From: Bacillota bacterium | GTDB lineage: Bacteria; Bacillota; Sulfobacillia; Sulfobacillales; JAIMBI01 | Assembly: GCA_021795575.1 (NCBI GenBank) | Contig: JAJYPH010000007.1 | Coordinates: 1 to 49,356, forward strand | Length of the DNA: 49,356 nt | Direction: 5' to 3' | Shown: in pieces, positions 17,981 through 28,188 of the stretch | Numbering within the stretch: the stretch's first letter is position 1 | How the letters are laid out: each line of letters begins with the position of its first letter | Notes under the pieces: model-generated | What the model saw: the letters and a program-made list of their open reading frames with translations, nothing else | Database searches by the model: none | What the model was told of the DNA's origin: nothing | Made by a program: the position numbers and the translations under genes

Positions 17981-19750
17981 GTGCGCGCGATAGTCAACCC
18001 CCGCTGGGTGCGATGGGGCATGCTGGCGGTGGGATCTTTGGGGCTCATTCTGGCAGGGTGCGGAAGCTCACCAACCCCCTCGGCGACTACGGTGAAAAGT
18101 GTGACGCTGGTGGGAGGGGTGGCGACGGAGCCCACGTGGTGGTTCCCCGTGGACCCGGTGTCGTACAACTCAACGTCCAACGACGTCACCGGCCAGATGT
18201 GGAAGGGCTTGTTTCACATCTCCAAAAACGACACCATCAACTTTAGCCGCTCCATAGCGTCCAGCATCACGCCCAGCAACCATGACACGGTCTTTACGAT
18301 AAAATTTAATCCCAAGTGGCATTGGTCCAACGGGACGCCGGTGACCGCTTACGACAGCGCGTTTACGTGGCAGATTTACAAGGCGTCCAGCGTCTCGTCC
18401 GCTCCGTGGGAAAACAGCAGCGTGGGCGGGACCAGCTTCGACCGGATCCAGTCGGTGGTGGCGAAAAACGCGACCACGCTGGTGGTGACCATCACCCAGC
18501 CGTCCAACCCCGTGTGGGTGGAGCTGAACGTGCTGGGCTACCCCACGCCGGTGCCGGTGAAAATCTGGAACCACTACCCGGATCCCTCGAACCCGAACCT
18601 GGTCAACCCCGCCGACATGACCAAGGAGCTCAATTGGCTGCTGAAGGTGGGTCGGACACCGATGGCTCCTCAGTTCCGGGTCGTGGACGGGCCGTATGAC
18701 GTCACCAAGTTTGTCAACGACAACTACTGGGTGATGAGCGCCAATCCGAAGTACGACGGACACCAGCCGGCCATCAAGACGCTGGTGTACCAGTACGAGA
18801 CCTCGTCGGTGCGCGTGTATGTCGGCCTCAAAAGCGGCTTGCTGGCCGAGGCGTCGCTGCCCTCCGCCTACACGGCGGATGCCCACTCCCTCTCCGGGTA
18901 TCGGGCGGCCAATGCCGGGTACGTCATCAGCTACAACCTGCTGCAGCCCAACTTTCACAGCAATGCGCCGGTCATCGGCGGGCTGTTCAACAAGCTGTAC
19001 TTTCGGCAGGCGATGCAGATGGGCATCAACCAAGCCCAGATTGCGAAAGTCCTGTACCATGGCTTTGCGATTCCGGGGTGCACCGTGGTGGCGCAGAAGC
19101 CCACCAATCCGTATTACGACACGCATGTGCACTGCTACCCGTACAACCCGGCGGCCGGCAAGAAGCTGTTGGAGCAGCACGGGTGGCATCTCAACAGCAA
19201 CGGCGTGATGACCCGCAACGGCGTCACGCTCGCGTTCAACTTCCTGGTGATGTCGGGGTCCACGACGGACACGAACATCGTGCAGTACCTGAAGCAGAGC
19301 TGGGCGCAGGAGGGCATTGACGTCACCCTGACTCAGCAGCCGTTCTCTCAGCTGATCAACCTCATCACCAACCCGCAGAACACGGGCAAGTGGGACTTGG
19401 CGTGGTGGGGCGCCGGCTGGTACGAAGGAGAGGGCTATCCCAGCACCAGCCTCTACCTGACGGGAGCCACCAACAACTTTGGCGGCTTCTCGAGCAAAAC
19501 CATGGACCGGCTGGCCACGGCGGTGTACGCGCCGGGCACTCCGGCCCAGGCACAGCAGCGGCTGGACGCATACGAAGAGTACGCGGCCATCAACCTGCCA
19601 GTCCTGATGATGCCGGAGTACGTGGGAGTGGGCAGCCCCGCCCCGTACCGGATCATCAAAAATGGCCTGCACGGGGTGTCGAAGTACCATTCCCCCGTCA
19701 ATGGCGGATCCGAGCCGTGGCGGTGGACGGTGACGTCCCCGTCGGTTTAG
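17981..19750 (+). CDS. Oligopeptide/dipeptide ABC transporter substrate-binding lipoprotein (SBP_bac_5)
   Basis: RBS GGAGGTGGATGC before GTG; lipobox LILAGCGSS; DTVFTIKFNPKWHWSNGTPVTAYDSAFTWQ; INQAQIAKVLYHGFAIPG; ORF track extends upstream to 17861. Confidence 0.93.
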   Translation: MRAIVNPRWVRWGMLAVGSLGLILAGCGSSPTPSATTVKSVTLVGGVATEPTWWFPVDPVSYNSTSNDVTGQMWKGLFHISKNDTINFSRSIASSITPSNHDTVFTIKFNPKWHWSNGTPVTAYDSAFTWQIYKASSVSSAPWENSSVGGTSFDRIQSVVAKNATTLVVTITQPSNPVWVELNVLGYPTPVPVKIWNHYPDPSNPNLVNPADMTKELNWLLKVGRTPMAPQFRVVDGPYDVTKFVNDNYWVMSANPKYDGHQPAIKTLVYQYETSSVRVYVGLKSGLLAEASLPSAYTADAHSLSGYRAANAGYVISYNLLQPNFHSNAPVIGGLFNKLYFRQAMQMGINQAQIAKVLYHGFAIPGCTVVAQKPTNPYYDTHVHCYPYNPAAGKKLLEQHGWHLNSNGVMTRNGVTLAFNFLVMSGSTTDTNIVQYLKQSWAQEGIDVTLTQQPFSQLINLITNPQNTGKWDLAWWGAGWYEGEGYPSTSLYLTGATNNFGGFSSKTMDRLATAVYAPGTPAQAQQRLDAYEEYAAINLPVLMMPEYVGVGSPAPYRIIKNGLHGVSKYHSPVNGGSEPWRWTVTSPSV

Positions 19751-19758
19751 CGGCCACC

Positions 19759-19794
19759 AGCAGAGCCGGGCGCCTGAGTGCGCCCGGCTCTGCT
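19759..19794 (+). terminator. Strong hairpin after the substrate-binding protein gene
   Basis: Perfect 15-bp stem AGCAGAGCCGGGCGC-CTGAGT-GCGCCCGGCTCTGCT; lacks a clear U-tract. Confidence 0.6.
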
Positions 19795-19868
19795 GTCGCT
19801 AGCGGCAGCAGGGATCGGGCGGGCAAACGGGAATCAGGCAGTGACCCACAACGACGGGAGGGCGACCG

Positions 19869-22800
19869 ATGAGCGATGGGCTGAAGGACCACGAGACCGG
19901 CGGAGTGCGCCGGGCCATAGAGAACCAGGCATCGTGGCGCCAGCTGGGACCGTTTCGGGGGGGACGGGTGGTGGCGGTGGCGGGGGATCCCCGCGACCCC
20001 GCCGCCTTTTACTTTGGCGGCGCGGCCGGCGGCGTGTTCAAGACCCAGGATGGTGGGGCCACGTGGGGCAACGTGTCGGACGGGTTTTTTCGCGCCGCCT
20101 CGGTGGGCGCGCTGGCCGTGTCGGAGGCGGAGCCGTCGGTGGTGTATGCCGGCATGGGCGAGGCCTGCATCCGCGGCAACGTGGTGGCGGGCGACGGCGT
20201 GTGGCGCTCCCCGGACGGCGGCGCCACCTGGGAGCACCGCGGGCTGTCCGCGACCCAACATATTGCGCGGGTGCGAGTGCATCCCCACCACGCGGATTGG
20301 GTGTATGCCGCCGTGCTGGGACACCCGTACGGGGCGCATCCCGACCGCGGCGTGTTTCGCAGCCGCGATGGCGGGCGGCACTGGGACAAAATCCTGTACC
20401 GGGACGACCACAGTGGCGCGGCGGATCTGGCCATGGATCCCCGGCGCCCCAGCCTGTTGTACGCGACCCTTTGGGACGCACACCGCACGCCGTGGTCGCT
20501 CTCCAGCGGCGGGCCGGGCAGCGGCCTCTTTAAAAGTGTGGACGGCGGCGACACGTGGGTCGACTTGACCCACCGGCCCGGCCTCCCCGAGGGAGTGCTG
20601 GGCCGCATGGGCGTGGCGGTGTCGCCCGGCACCGACGTCGTGTGGGTGATGGTCGAAGCGGCGGCCGGGGGACTCTATCGGTCGGACGACGGCGGCGGGC
20701 ACTTTCAACGGGTCAGCGACCATCCTGACCTGATGCAGCGGCCGTGGTACTACATGCACGTGTTTGCCGACCCCACCGACGTGGACACGGTTTATGTCCT
20801 GAACCTGCGCATGTGGCGGTCCAAAGATGGAGGACGGCACTTTACGGCCATTCCCACCCCGCACGGGGACAACCACGATCTGTGGATCGACCCCGACCGT
20901 CCCGGCCGGTGGATCGAGGGCAACGACGGCGGGGCCTCCGTGTCCTACAACGGGGGGCGCACCTGGAGCCTCCCGTACAATCAGCCGACGGGGCAGTTCT
21001 ACCACGTCACCACGGACCGGGCGTACCCGTTCCGGATTTACGGCGCTCAGCAGGACAACAGCACGATCTCCCTGCCCAGCTTTTCGGACAAGGGAGCCAT
21101 TATGGCCGGTGATACCTATCCGGTGGGCGGAGGCGAGAGCGGCTACATCGCGGTGCGCCCCGACCAGCCCCACATCGTGTTTGCCGGAAACTACGCGTCC
21201 CGCCTGACGCGCTACGACCACCGTTCCCACCAGCAGGTGGACATCACCGTGTGGCCCGAGGACCCCATTGGCTACGGCGCGGGGGACCTCCGGTACCGCT
21301 TCCAGTGGACGTTCCCCGTCCTGCTGTCGCCCCACAATCCGGGCTGCCTCTACACGTGCGGCAACCACGTGTTTCGGAGCTTGGACGGGGGTCAGCACTG
21401 GGAGGTGCGGAGCCCCGACCTGACGCGGGGCGATCCCAAGACACTGGGGTCGTCCGGAGGCCCCATCACGCAAGACAACGTCAGCACCGAATACTACGGG
21501 ACGATCTTTGCCTTCGCCGAGTCGGCGTGCCAGCCCGGTGTGCTCTGGGCCGGGTCGGATGATGGCCGAGTGCACGTGTCCACCAACAACGGGGACACGT
21601 GGGAAGACGTGACACCGGCGGATCTCCCGGACTGGGCGCTCGTCAGCGTCATTGAGCCGTCGCCGCACGCCGGCCAGACGGCCTACGTGGTGGCCACGCG
21701 GTACAAGCTGGATGACCGGGCGCCCTACGTGTATCGGACGGACAACGTCGGGGAGACGTGGCGGCGGGTGGACCAGAGCCTCCCGGCCGACGACTTTGCG
21801 CGGGTGGTGCGGGAGGACCCGCGTTGCCCGGGCCTGTTGTACCTGGGGTCCGAGTCCGGGCTTTACGTCTCGTATGACGGCGGCACCGACTGGCGTCGGC
21901 TCGGGGGACGGTTCCCCGTCACGCCCGTGCACGACCTTGCCGTGCATGACGACAGCTTGGTGGTGGCAACCCACGGTCGAGGCTTCTGGGTACTGGACGA
22001 CCTTACGCTGTTCCGGACGGCACAAGGACTGGGGGCCGAGAACCAAGAGGCTCGCCTGTTCGCGCCGCCCGTCGCCGTACGGCGACACTCCGGCCGGCCC
22101 ATGCGCGCGGAGCCGGCCGGCGGATTTCACACGTATCGGCAGGCGGCCGGGGAGATGGTGGTGGGAGAGGCGGGGACCGACGGGTTTTCCCCCGCCACGG
22201 CCGGCGAGAATCCTCCCGAGGGTGCCGTGCTCTTCTACTACCTGCCCGCGGCTCCCGAGGAACCGGTGCACATCACGATTCGGACACTTGCGGGACAAGT
22301 GCTCCGTGAAGTGGCGAGTGACGACGAGAGTGACTGGGGACGGTCGCTCAAACCGCACACGGGCCTCAACCAGGCTGTGTGGGACCTCAGGGTGGCCCGG
22401 GGGGTGGATCTGCCGGGGGCGCTCCTGTCAGGGTACTGGGGAGGCAGCACGATCGGTCCGGAGGTGCCGCCGGGACAGTATCAGGTCGAGGTCACGAGCG
22501 GCGCGGTGCGGCTGGCTGGCGCCGTCACGGTTCGCCTGGATCCGCGCGTCGAGGGGGTCACGCAGGAGGACGTGGAGGCCCAGTACGCGCTGTTGCTGGC
22601 CATTCGCGACAAACTGTCCGCCGTGCACCGGGCGGTCAGGCGGGCGCGAGGGGTGCGCGCCCGCCTGGCGGAGCAGGCTCAGGAGGTGGATACGACTGGG
22701 CAGGCCGCCCTGGCCGGCGACGCTCGAGCCATGGCGGCCCGCGTCCTGGCGATTGAGGGGGAGCTGCACCAGGCCAAGAGCCGGGGGCGGGCTGATTCGT

Positions 22801-23036
22801 TCAACTACCCGCCGAAGGTCAACAGCAAGCTGGCCTCGTTGCAGTCGACGGTGGCGTTTGGTCTCTCGCGACCACCCCAGCAGTGCTACGACGTGTTCCA
22901 GCGGCTGACGAAGGAGGCCGACGGCTACCTGGGGGCGCTGGAGCAGTTGTTGGCGGACCACGTGGTCCCGCTGTCGCGTCGGCTGACGGCAGCGGCAGCG
23001 CCGGTCGGGACGCCGGGGGCGGCCCCGGAGGGGTAG
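19869..23036 (+). CDS. Large Asp-box/BNR repeat beta-propeller protein (sortilin/VPS10-like, often annotated glycosyl hydrolase)
   Basis: Repeated Asp-box motifs: KTQDGGATWGNV, RSPDGGATWEHR, RSRDGGRHWDKI, KSVDGGDTWVDL, STNNGDTWEDV, RTDNVGETWRRV. Confidence 0.88.
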   Translation: MSDGLKDHETGGVRRAIENQASWRQLGPFRGGRVVAVAGDPRDPAAFYFGGAAGGVFKTQDGGATWGNVSDGFFRAASVGALAVSEAEPSVVYAGMGEACIRGNVVAGDGVWRSPDGGATWEHRGLSATQHIARVRVHPHHADWVYAAVLGHPYGAHPDRGVFRSRDGGRHWDKILYRDDHSGAADLAMDPRRPSLLYATLWDAHRTPWSLSSGGPGSGLFKSVDGGDTWVDLTHRPGLPEGVLGRMGVAVSPGTDVVWVMVEAAAGGLYRSDDGGGHFQRVSDHPDLMQRPWYYMHVFADPTDVDTVYVLNLRMWRSKDGGRHFTAIPTPHGDNHDLWIDPDRPGRWIEGNDGGASVSYNGGRTWSLPYNQPTGQFYHVTTDRAYPFRIYGAQQDNSTISLPSFSDKGAIMAGDTYPVGGGESGYIAVRPDQPHIVFAGNYASRLTRYDHRSHQQVDITVWPEDPIGYGAGDLRYRFQWTFPVLLSPHNPGCLYTCGNHVFRSLDGGQHWEVRSPDLTRGDPKTLGSSGGPITQDNVSTEYYGTIFAFAESACQPGVLWAGSDDGRVHVSTNNGDTWEDVTPADLPDWALVSVIEPSPHAGQTAYVVATRYKLDDRAPYVYRTDNVGETWRRVDQSLPADDFARVVREDPRCPGLLYLGSESGLYVSYDGGTDWRRLGGRFPVTPVHDLAVHDDSLVVATHGRGFWVLDDLTLFRTAQGLGAENQEARLFAPPVAVRRHSGRPMRAEPAGGFHTYRQAAGEMVVGEAGTDGFSPATAGENPPEGAVLFYYLPAAPEEPVHITIRTLAGQVLREVASDDESDWGRSLKPHTGLNQAVWDLRVARGVDLPGALLSGYWGGSTIGPEVPPGQYQVEVTSGAVRLAGAVTVRLDPRVEGVTQEDVEAQYALLLAIRDKLSAVHRAVRRARGVRARLAEQAQEVDTTGQAALAGDARAMAARVLAIEGELHQAKSRGRADSFNYPPKVNSKLASLQSTVAFGLSRPPQQCYDVFQRLTKEADGYLGALEQLLADHVVPLSRRLTAAAAPVGTPGAAPEG

Positions 23037-23222
23037 ATCCTGGGCAAGGGGACCGCACACGACCCGACACGCGAAGTTCCGGAGCTGGAGGACCGGCAGT
23101 CCGCGCCGGCGGGAGGATGGGCCCCGCCTGCTCGTCCTCTGGCACGTTTGGCCGCCGGTGATTCGGGCTGTGGGGCGGCGGCGCTGGTCAACCGGAACGC
23201 CGCCGTCCCCCGCCGAGTCCCG

Positions 23223-23864
23223 TCAGGAGCCGGTGTGGGTGCCAAGCGCCGTGAGCCCGTACCCGTAAAGGTCCAGCTCACAAACCGACCGAAATCCGAG
23301 GCGCTCGCAGACCGGTGCCGAGGTGATGTTCACCGGCTGGATGACGGCGGTCGAGCAGCCGTGTGCGGCGCCGGCTCGGAGACGGGCGGCCACCATGGCC
23401 GTGTAGATGCCCCGGTGGCGAAACTCGTCCAGCGTGGCGGAACCGCCCAGCAGCATGACGCGGCCGTCTGGGTGATAGAGGGTTTCCGACCACCCGACGG
23501 GGTCGGGCCGGCCTTCCACGTACGCCAGACAAACCTCGGCCGCCTCGCCGAACGCCATATAGAACCGATTGACGGCTCTCATGTCCTCGGGGGTCATCCC
23601 AAACCCAAACGAGCGTGCCATCATATCCTCGTGCGGGTCGATGGCGTCCCACGGGGTGCGCTCGACTCGGACCGTGGCGGGCGCGGCGAGCGGGCGCGCA
23701 ATGTCCTCCATGACTATGCCCCACATGGCCTGGCTGTCCTCGCGGCCGAGCCCGTCGCGGACGAGCCGGTCCCGCAGGTCCGGTGGCGAGCTGGTGGGAC
23801 CCACGGCCCAGTCCATCACACGGCCCGCCTGCTCATAGGCCGACGGCCCGCGCAATGGTGGCAT
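23223..23864 (-). CDS. GNAT-family N-acetyltransferase
   Basis: GRVMLLGGSATLDEFRHRGIYTAMVAARLRAGAAHGCSTAVIQPVNITSAPVCERLGFRSVCELDLY. Confidence 0.8.
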   Translation of the reverse strand: MPPLRGPSAYEQAGRVMDWAVGPTSSPPDLRDRLVRDGLGREDSQAMWGIVMEDIARPLAAPATVRVERTPWDAIDPHEDMMARSFGFGMTPEDMRAVNRFYMAFGEAAEVCLAYVEGRPDPVGWSETLYHPDGRVMLLGGSATLDEFRHRGIYTAMVAARLRAGAAHGCSTAVIQPVNITSAPVCERLGFRSVCELDLYGYGLTALGTHTGS

Positions 23865-24183
23865 CAGCGTCGTCGGGGCCGAGCCGGGCTAGCCCCACCA
23901 AACTCAGGAGCGGAGACTGCCACGGCGTGCAACGGACGCGCAGCCCCGGCACATCCAAGGGCCACATCTCGGGAGACGGGCGCACACTTCATCCGATGCC
24001 CGCGAAGGTTTCGTCGAGGCGCAGCGCCTGGCCGGAGATCGTGGGCGCCGGATCCGGGAAGCCCAGTGTCTGGGTCCAGTGTAAGTGGGCGGGATCCTCT
24101 ACGCAATGCCCGGCCGCTCTGGAGTCCGTCGCCCCCGGGCGCATCGCCGGCCACATGCGGGAGCGATCCGCTACACTGGAGAC

Positions 24184-25578
24184 ATGACCGTCCTGAGACG
24201 AATGCGTGTGTGGCTGGCCATCGTAGTGGTGCGTGCGCTGGTGGCCATCCTGCGGGGCCTGTCCCGCGGCGGCGGCGCCCTGCCCGGCCGCCTAGCGCTG
24301 GCCATCGCGCCGGGGCTCTTGGGGGAGTTGGGCCAGCGGCTGCCGCGGGGCGTGGTGATGGTCACCGGCACCAATGGCAAAACCACCAGTGCGCACCTGC
24401 TGGACGAGGTGCTGACCGGGTCGGGATTCCGCGTCCTGCGCAACCACAGTGGAGCGAACTTGGCCAGCGGATTGGCCACCGCCCTGGCGCTGAACGGCGG
24501 GGCGGACGTGGGCATCCTGGAAACCGACGAGGCCACCGTGCCGCGGGTGGCGCCGGCGCTGCGGCCCACGGTGATGGCGGTGTCCAACTTCTTTCGCGAT
24601 CAGCTGGACCGCTACGGGGAGCTAACCACCACCGTCGGCCACGTGCAGCGCGGCTTGCCGCACTTGGCCCCCTCCGGCGTGGCCGTGCTGAACGCCGATG
24701 ACCCCAACGTGGCGGGCCTGGCGGCGTCGGCCCCCCGGGTCGTGTACTTCGGCCTGACGGGAGCCGGCCGGTCAGCCGCTGAGCGTGGAGAGGAGGGCGC
24801 GGACGCCCGGCGCTGCCCTCGGTGCGGGGAGGCGTTGAGGTACGACATGTACCAATACGCCCATCTGGGGTCCTACGCGTGCGCGGCGTGCGGGTTTCAG
24901 CGCCCTCCGCTGGATTTGGCGGTCACCGTGCACCACCACCCGGAGGGGCAGGAACTGGAGATGGACTGGCACGGCGAACGTTGGCGCGTCGGGCTGTCAC
25001 TGCCGGGCACGTACAATGCCTACAATGCGACCCTGGCGGCGGCGGTCGCGCTGACGTTGGGGGTGCCGCCCGACGGCGTGGCCAGGGGTCTTGGCCAGGC
25101 GCGCGCGTCGTTCGGCCGCATGGAGGCGCTGGCGTGGCGCGGCGTGGATCTGCGACTGGCCCTGGTGAAAAATCCGACGGGATTCAACCAGGTGCTGGAG
25201 ACGCTGGCGGACGACCCCCGCCCCAAAGACGCCGTGATGCTGGTCAATGACCGATATGCCGACGGGCGCGACGTGTCGTGGCTATGGGATGTGGACTTCG
25301 AGGGACTGGTCCCACGCACCGGGATCGACCGGATCTGGACCGGGGGGACGCGGGGACGGGACATGGCCGTGCGCCTGAAGTACGCCGGGCTGCCCACGGA
25401 CCGGGTCGCGGTGGTACCCGGGCCGCCGGCCGCGGTGCTGGCCGCGGCGGTGGGGGCCCCCGACGGCCGGGCGGGGCACGGGCGCCGGCTGTATGTCCTG
25501 CCCACCTACACGGCCCTCTTGGCGGTACGGCAAGGTTTGGCGGCGGAAGGAGTGGTGCGCCATTTCCGAGAAGGGTAA
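24184..25578 (+). CDS. murT: MurT-like Mur ligase (lipid II isoglutaminyl synthase catalytic subunit type)
   Basis: VMVTGTNGKTTSAHLLDEVL, LETDEATVPRV, SNFFRDQLDRYGEL, four-Cys insertion CPRCGEALRYDMYQYAHLGSYACAACGFQRP, C-terminal DUF1727-like part. Confidence 0.9.
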   Translation: MTVLRRMRVWLAIVVVRALVAILRGLSRGGGALPGRLALAIAPGLLGELGQRLPRGVVMVTGTNGKTTSAHLLDEVLTGSGFRVLRNHSGANLASGLATALALNGGADVGILETDEATVPRVAPALRPTVMAVSNFFRDQLDRYGELTTTVGHVQRGLPHLAPSGVAVLNADDPNVAGLAASAPRVVYFGLTGAGRSAAERGEEGADARRCPRCGEALRYDMYQYAHLGSYACAACGFQRPPLDLAVTVHHHPEGQELEMDWHGERWRVGLSLPGTYNAYNATLAAAVALTLGVPPDGVARGLGQARASFGRMEALAWRGVDLRLALVKNPTGFNQVLETLADDPRPKDAVMLVNDRYADGRDVSWLWDVDFEGLVPRTGIDRIWTGGTRGRDMAVRLKYAGLPTDRVAVVPGPPAAVLAAAVGAPDGRAGHGRRLYVLPTYTALLAVRQGLAAEGVVRHFREG

Positions 25579-25615
25579 TCGTCCCGGGGGGCAGCGGACC
25601 GCCGGGGCTCGGCCG

Positions 25616-27481
25616 GTGGTGTTTGGCACCGCAGGCCACATCGACCACGGCAAGACGACGTTGGTGCGCGCCCTGACGGGGCGCGACACCGACCGGTTGC
25701 CCGAGGAGAAGCGGCGGGGCATCTCCATCGACCTGGGCTTTGCGCCGCTCACCCTTCCGTCGGGTCGTCCCGCGGCGTTTGTGGACGTGCCGGGCCACGA
25801 GCGCTTTATTCGCAACATGGTGGCCGGGGTCCATGGCATGGACGCGGTGCTGCTGGTGGTGGCCGCGACCGAGGGCGTGATGCCGCAAACGGTTGAGCAC
25901 GTGGCCATTCTGGACTTTTTGGGCGTGACCGACGGGCTCGTGGTGCTCACAAAAGCCGACCTGGTGGACCCGGAGTGGTTGGAGCTGGTCGCCAGCGACA
26001 CGCGGGCCACCCTGGCGGACAGCTTCTTGGGGGCGGCTCCCCTGCTGACGGTGGGGACCCCCACCGGCCGAGGGGTTCCCGAGGTGCTGTCCGAGTTGGA
26101 TCGTCTCGGGTCGGCCGTCCGGCCACGGGATGCGGGCGGGGTGTTGCGCCTGCCGATTGACCGGGTGTTTTCCGTCCGGGGCTTTGGCACCGTGGTGACC
26201 GGGACCCTGACCCGTGGGTCGCTGCGGACCGAGGAGGTGGTGGAGCTGGCGCCGGGGGGGCCACGGGCTCGCGTGCGGGGCCTGGAATCCCATGGCGAGG
26301 CGCTCAATATCGCGGTGGCCGGGCAGCGGGTGGCTGTGAACCTGTCGGGGGTGGACCGCGGCGCCGTGGTGCGCGGCCAGGTCCTGACCCACCCGGGCCA
26401 GCTGGAGCCCGTGACCGTGGCGGCCCTGCAGCTGACACTCTTGGCGGACGCCCCGGCTCTGAAGCACCGGGCGCGGGTGCACACCTACGTGGGCACGGCA
26501 GAGGCGCTCGCGCGTGTGTACTTTTGGGATCGCGAGGCCCTAGCGCCCGGCACCCAGGCGTGGGCGGAGCTGCGCTGGGAGGAGCCGATGGTGCTGCAGC
26601 GCGGAGACCGGGTCCTGGCGAGGACCTACAGCCCGGTGGTGACGGTCGGCGGGGGCGTCGTGGCCGAGGTGGGCGTGCACCATCGGCGCCGCGAGCCCAA
26701 CCTGCTGGTCCGGCTGGACCAGCAGCTGGCCGGCGATCCGCTGGCACTCTTGGCGGAGCGCCTGGCGGCCCGCGAGGCGCCCCTGCCGCTGGACCAGGCG
26801 GCCCGCCAGCTGGACGCGCCCGCCGAAGATCTGCCGCGTGTGTTCGCGGGGCGGGCAGACATCACCCTGCTAGCGGAGCGGTGGGTGTGGTCGCCGGCCG
26901 CCGCCCGCCGCGTGGCCGACCGGGTGCGGGCGGTGGTGACGGCCTACCACCGGGAGCATCCGCTGCGCGCCGGGTGGCCCCGCGAGCGCCAGAAGCAGGA
27001 GTTCCCGGAGTGGGATGCCCGGCTGTTTGGCCAGTGGGTGGCCGCGCTGGATGGCCTGGAGTTGGAGGGCGACGTCTTGCGGCGGACGGGCTTTCAGGTG
27101 GAGCTGACCGAGGCGCAGGCGGCGTGGCGGGCCGAGATTGGCGACGCCGTACGACGCCGGGGACTGGAGCCGCCGGAGCTCGCGTGGGTTTTGGCCCGCG
27201 TCGCGGCGCCCGAGAACACGGTGCGCGATGTGGTGCAGTGGATGGTGGCTCAGGGGGAGCTGGTGCGTCTCGGTGACCAGCTGCTGGTGGACGGCGGGGT
27301 GTATGCGGACGCGGTCCAGGCGGTGGCGGCCGCCATCGCGCGCGAGGGGCCCTTGGGGACGGCGGTGCTGCGCGATGTCCTGGGAACCACCCGTAAGTAT
27401 GCCGTACCGCTGTTGGAGCGCATGGACGAGGCGCGCGTGACGCGTCGGGAAGGGGACGTGAGGGTGTTGGTGCAGTCGTGA
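25616..27481 (+). CDS. selB: Selenocysteine-specific translation elongation factor SelB (start uncertain)
   Basis: VVFGTAGHIDHGKTTLVRALTGRDTDRLPEEKRRGISIDLGFAPL, VDVPGHERFIRNMVAG, VLTKADL, C-terminal winged-helix repeats; ORF track extends to 25493. Confidence 0.95.
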   Translation: MVFGTAGHIDHGKTTLVRALTGRDTDRLPEEKRRGISIDLGFAPLTLPSGRPAAFVDVPGHERFIRNMVAGVHGMDAVLLVVAATEGVMPQTVEHVAILDFLGVTDGLVVLTKADLVDPEWLELVASDTRATLADSFLGAAPLLTVGTPTGRGVPEVLSELDRLGSAVRPRDAGGVLRLPIDRVFSVRGFGTVVTGTLTRGSLRTEEVVELAPGGPRARVRGLESHGEALNIAVAGQRVAVNLSGVDRGAVVRGQVLTHPGQLEPVTVAALQLTLLADAPALKHRARVHTYVGTAEALARVYFWDREALAPGTQAWAELRWEEPMVLQRGDRVLARTYSPVVTVGGGVVAEVGVHHRRREPNLLVRLDQQLAGDPLALLAERLAAREAPLPLDQAARQLDAPAEDLPRVFAGRADITLLAERWVWSPAAARRVADRVRAVVTAYHREHPLRAGWPRERQKQEFPEWDARLFGQWVAALDGLELEGDVLRRTGFQVELTEAQAAWRAEIGDAVRRRGLEPPELAWVLARVAAPENTVRDVVQWMVAQGELVRLGDQLLVDGGVYADAVQAVAAAIAREGPLGTAVLRDVLGTTRKYAVPLLERMDEARVTRREGDVRVLVQS

Positions 27482-28188
27482 ATCCCAGCCGGGTGGAGGT
27501 AGCGTGGGCGAAAATGCCCAAGGGGGCCTTGGGCGAGAGCGGCGACACCATTGAGCTGGTGGAGCGCCCGTTGGGCGGCCTCTCGCTGATTTTGGCTGAC
27601 GGCCAGGGATCCGGGCCGGCGGCGCGGCGGATCGCGCGCCTGGTGGCCATGAAGGCCGTCAGCCTGCTGGCGGACGGCAGCCGGGATGGCGCGGTGGCGC
27701 GCGCGGTGCAGGACATGCTTTATACGGCCCGCGAGGGCCGGGTCACGGCCACGCTCGCCATCCTGTCTGCGGACCTGCATACCCAAACCGCCGTCATTGC
27801 CCGCAACTCGCCCTGTGCCGTGGTGGTGCGGCAGGAGGGCGTGGTGTTTCGCATTGAAGGGGGGGCGGAGGTGATTGGCACCTACCGCCGGACGCGGCCC
27901 GCGATCACGGAGCTGCCGCTGGTGCCGGACCTGGTAGTGGCCACGTACTCGGACGGCATCGTGCATGCGGGCCGGCAGTGGGGCAAGTCGCTGGACTGGG
28001 AGGCGCTGGACGAAGAACTCCTGGCGTTGGACGTGGTGCATCTGGGCACCTGGGTGCAGTCGGTTTTGGACCGGGCATTGGCGCTGGATCGCGGTCGGCC
28101 GGGCGATGACATGAGCGTCATGGCCTTTGGACTGGTCGAAGATGAGCGCCCGCCGCTGCGCTGGCTGCGCGCCAGCATCCCGTCATGA
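27478..28188 (+). CDS. SpoIIE-like PP2C-family phosphatase
   Basis: LSLILADGQGSGPAARRIARLVAMKAVSLLADG, ATLAILSADLHTQTAVIARNSPC, LVVATYSDGIVHAGRQWG, RPGDDMSVMAFGL. Confidence 0.85.
   Translation: MNPSRVEVAWAKMPKGALGESGDTIELVERPLGGLSLILADGQGSGPAARRIARLVAMKAVSLLADGSRDGAVARAVQDMLYTAREGRVTATLAILSADLHTQTAVIARNSPCAVVVRQEGVVFRIEGGAEVIGTYRRTRPAITELPLVPDLVVATYSDGIVHAGRQWGKSLDWEALDEELLALDVVHLGTWVQSVLDRALALDRGRPGDDMSVMAFGLVEDERPPLRWLRASIPS

Noticed and set aside
19698-22358. 886-aa ORF on minus strand
   Set aside because: Antisense of the well-supported Asp-box propeller gene; the long open frame is a GC-rich third-position artefact with no recognisable domains
23865-24180. tRNA-Sec near selB
   Set aside because: Looked for a long acceptor/variable arm and T-loop GGTTCRA; none found in this or adjacent gaps
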